The notes beneath the pieces were generated by a model. The model was given only the letters and a program-made list of their open reading frames with translations. It made no database searches and was not told where the DNA came from. DNA of 8,089 bases from an uncultured Chitinophagaceae bacterium (GTDB taxonomy: Bacteria > Bacteroidota > Bacteroidia > Chitinophagales > Chitinophagaceae). Position numbers and translations under genes: made by a program. The DNA lies in contig CALCEA010000183.1 in assembly GCA_937900675.1 (NCBI GenBank), positions 1 to 8,089 on the forward strand, in the 5' to 3' direction. The first letter of the stretch is position 1, and every line of letters begins with the position of its first letter. This document shows, in pieces, positions 6,325-8,089 of the stretch.

Positions 6325-7965
6325 TTATTGTTTACTGATAACTGATTGAATATAAGTTTCCAATTCATCGATTTCTTTGGAACTTAATTGTTTGAAACCA
6401 GGCATATTCCCTTTGCCATTATATATTAAATTTCTGAAACTAGATTTATCGTTTAGATAATTCGATTTAATGAGCGATGGATATCTATTACCATCTCCTT
6501 TTAAATTGGCTTGGTGACAATTAGTACAATTGGTTTGGTAAATAGTTTGACCAGCTTTGCTATACTTAATTTGAATAATATCTTTTACTGGATCAGGAGT
6601 TTTAATATTAGAAGCTGTATTTTTTCTTTGCTCCATTTTTGTAAGAGCAGCATCACTGAATTTGGATTTGTCTTCTTTATATAATATTCTCCAAATTTTT
6701 CCTTTTCTAGAATCACTAATATATAATGATCCATCAGGCCCTTCTGCTAATCCCATAGGTCTGAATTGGGCATCACTTACATTTACAATAGTATCCACTC
6801 CCGCAAATCCATCAGCAAATACCTCCCACGCTCCAGATGGCTTGCCGTTCTTGAATGGTACAAAAGCAACAATATAACCTGCTTGAGGATAAGGACCTCT
6901 GTTGGTAGATCCATGAAAAGCAATGAATGCTCCGTTTTTATATCTAGTAGGGAATTGATCTCCTTGGTAAAATAACAAATCGTTCGGTGCCCAATGAGCA
7001 GGAAAAGCTGCTAAAGGATTTGTATATGATTGATCAGTTGCTAACTTTTTACCATCTCCACCATATTCTGGCGCTTGCATTTTTTGCTCTGATATTGGAT
7101 CATAGTATGCATATGGCCAACCATAATGATTGCCTTCTTTGATTTCAAAAAATTCTTCTGCAGGGATCACTGCATTTTGCCAAGCAGAATAATGATTAGG
7201 CCATAATAAATGTAAATCATCGCGCCCGTGTTGCACGGCATATAGTGTATTATTACTTGCATTAAAATTCATAGCAACAATACTTCTTAATCCAGTGCCC
7301 ATTTGTACACCATCTTTTTGTGTTTGGTTAATCGCGTTTGCTTTGAACTTCCAAATGCCTGCATGATTAACTAATTCAGGACAAGGATATTGACCAGCTT
7401 GTTGTACAGAAGATCCAGTTGTATTAATAAAGCTAGCACATGCATTAGAAGGTGCACTGTAAGGCACATACATATTCCCTTCCTTATCAAAAGCAATGGG
7501 TTTAGCAATATGCCATTGATCACTTTCGTCCATCAAAACAATTTCTTGTTTGGATGTAGGCACTAAATCATTATCTATTTTCTGTCTGTAAACTACCTTC
7601 TCTGTACTATAATATAAATACCCATTATGAATACGCATGCCTGTTGCAAAAATGCCATCGTTAACATATTTTCCAAAAGGCTGTATGATATCTGCTTTGC
7701 CGTCTCCATTTTCATCTCTTAATGCAACAGAGCCGGGAGCATCAGAAGTGATTTTTAATTTCACATAAATATCTCCATTCTCTTTTACTGCTATATGCCT
7801 AGATGGCCCAATGCTATCCACCACTACTACTGCGCCAAAACCATCGGGTAAAAACAAGCCTCCATTATTAGCATCAAAAACTATATTTTCTTTTTTAGTA
7901 CCACATGCTATAAAAATCATGCATGCGCAAAACAAGAAAGCAAAGTTGTTAATGGTGCTTTTCAT
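6325..7965 (-). CDS. Lipoprotein sugar/sorbosone dehydrogenase-like beta-propeller fused to cytochrome c
   Basis: A 546-residue two-domain protein. The N-terminus is a lipoprotein signal with lipobox FIAC and lipidated C21, so it is membrane-anchored and faces the periplasm or outside. Residues about 35-430 resemble the PQQ-dependent sugar dehydrogenase/sorbosone dehydrogenase propeller family. Recognisable blocks are QHGRDDLHLLWP (245-256), GNHYGWPYAYYDP (278-290), HGSTNRGPYPQAGYIVAFVPF (351-371, an approximate block), FADGFAG (383-389) and PMGLAEGPDGSLYISD (403-418). A class I cytochrome c domain follows (about 470-546), with haem motif CTNCH (C480, C483, H484) and probable axial ligand M521 in GNMPGF. 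The likely role is oxidation of a sugar or aldehyde with electrons passed to the haem. Cofactor and substrate are inferred from the family only. The start overlaps the stop of the upstream FISUMP gene (TAATG), implying an operon and translational coupling. Confidence 0.88.
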   Translation of the reverse strand: MKSTINNFAFLFCACMIFIACGTKKENIVFDANNGGLFLPDGFGAVVVVDSIGPSRHIAVKENGDIYVKLKITSDAPGSVALRDENGDGKADIIQPFGKYVNDGIFATGMRIHNGYLYYSTEKVVYRQKIDNDLVPTSKQEIVLMDESDQWHIAKPIAFDKEGNMYVPYSAPSNACASFINTTGSSVQQAGQYPCPELVNHAGIWKFKANAINQTQKDGVQMGTGLRSIVAMNFNASNNTLYAVQHGRDDLHLLWPNHYSAWQNAVIPAEEFFEIKEGNHYGWPYAYYDPISEQKMQAPEYGGDGKKLATDQSYTNPLAAFPAHWAPNDLLFYQGDQFPTRYKNGAFIAFHGSTNRGPYPQAGYIVAFVPFKNGKPSGAWEVFADGFAGVDTIVNVSDAQFRPMGLAEGPDGSLYISDSRKGKIWRILYKEDKSKFSDAALTKMEQRKNTASNIKTPDPVKDIIQIKYSKAGQTIYQTNCTNCHQANLKGDGNRYPSLIKSNYLNDKSSFRNLIYNGKGNMPGFKQLSSKEIDELETYIQSVISKQ

Positions 7966-8089
7966 TATTTATCTTTTACACATCTAACTGCTAAGCCATT
8001 TCTATTTCCATAAGCGTCTTTATACACCATTGGACTTGCATATAAAACAAATCTATACCAAGACTTTGTAGAATCCACTGCTGTAGATG
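7965..8089 (-). CDS. C-terminal end of a FISUMP-domain protein (partial)
   Basis: The last 40 codons of a minus-strand gene that enters from the right edge, with the first whole codon at 8085-8087 and TAA at 7965-7967. The tail begins STAVDSTKSWYRF and ends GNRNGLAVRCVKDK. This W-S-S-T ... N-G-x-x-V-R-C-V-K-D ending is typical of the 'Fibrobacter succinogenes major paralogous' domain (TIGR02145/PF09603), found on many secreted Bacteroidota and Fibrobacter proteins of unclear function. The other two minus frames give stops or a nonsense composition. The stop shares one base with the ATG of the dehydrogenase-cytochrome gene, so the two are probably co-transcribed. The N-terminus, and any signal peptide or partner domain, are outside the window. 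Confidence 0.75.
   Translation of the reverse strand, partial: STAVDSTKSWYRFVLYASPMVYKDAYGNRNGLAVRCVKDK

Noticed and set aside
6662..6975. Two overlapping plus-strand open frames inside the dehydrogenase-cytochrome gene
   Set aside because: They are antisense to conserved propeller motifs and have no recognisable content. The minus-strand open frame 581-763 was rejected on the same ground.
1..8089. Mobile element, CRISPR array, tRNA/rRNA, riboswitch or defence system
   Set aside because: I found no transposase, terminal repeats, spaced direct repeats, cloverleaf or long structured leader. Gaps between genes are short, and all complete genes are ordinary envelope or transport genes.

Overview
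The window is about 8.1 kb of AT-rich DNA that looks like the chromosome of a member of the Bacteroidota, probably the family Chitinophagaceae (possibly Sediminibacterium-like; this is inference from gene content and style, not from a marker gene). The reasons are the absence of Shine-Dalgarno sequences, -7 elements of the TAnnTTTG type just ahead of start codons, signal peptides ending in '-AQS' or '-AQ', and the C-terminal end of a FISUMP-type protein. It looks like ordinary core or housekeeping chromosome. I see no mobile element, CRISPR array, phage gene, tRNA or rRNA.

Layout. At 1-54 is the tail of an unidentified plus-strand gene, followed by a strong intrinsic terminator (77-110). At 147-869 is a secreted protein of unknown function. 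At 985-3355 is a two-gene phosphate module: a PhoU-like DUF47 protein and, 10 bp later, a PiT-family phosphate transporter carrying an unusual hydrophilic insert of about 190 residues. Two hairpins at 3357-3424, which are inverted copies of each other, separate it from the convergent minus-strand gene at 3424-4389, a secreted class II cyclic-nucleotide phosphodiesterase. That gene is divergent from two plus-strand L,D-transpeptidases of different families: a YcbB/LdtD-type enzyme (4435-5619) and a YkuD_2-type enzyme (5647-6321), the second with its own promoter-like element in the short gap. The second enzyme converges, with only 3 bp between stop codons, on a minus-strand lipoprotein (6325-7965) that joins a sugar/sorbosone-dehydrogenase-like beta-propeller to a cytochrome c domain. 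Its start codon overlaps by one base the stop codon of a partial upstream FISUMP-domain gene (7965-8089).

The genes work together only in small groups: DUF47 with PiT for phosphate uptake, and the two transpeptidases for peptidoglycan cross-linking or protein anchoring. Most products are exported or in the envelope (six of the seven complete proteins have a signal peptide, a lipobox or membrane segments). I found no convincing new multi-gene system. The points most worth a second look are the PiT insert, the crossed terminator pair at 3357-3424, and the unnamed secreted protein at 147-869.
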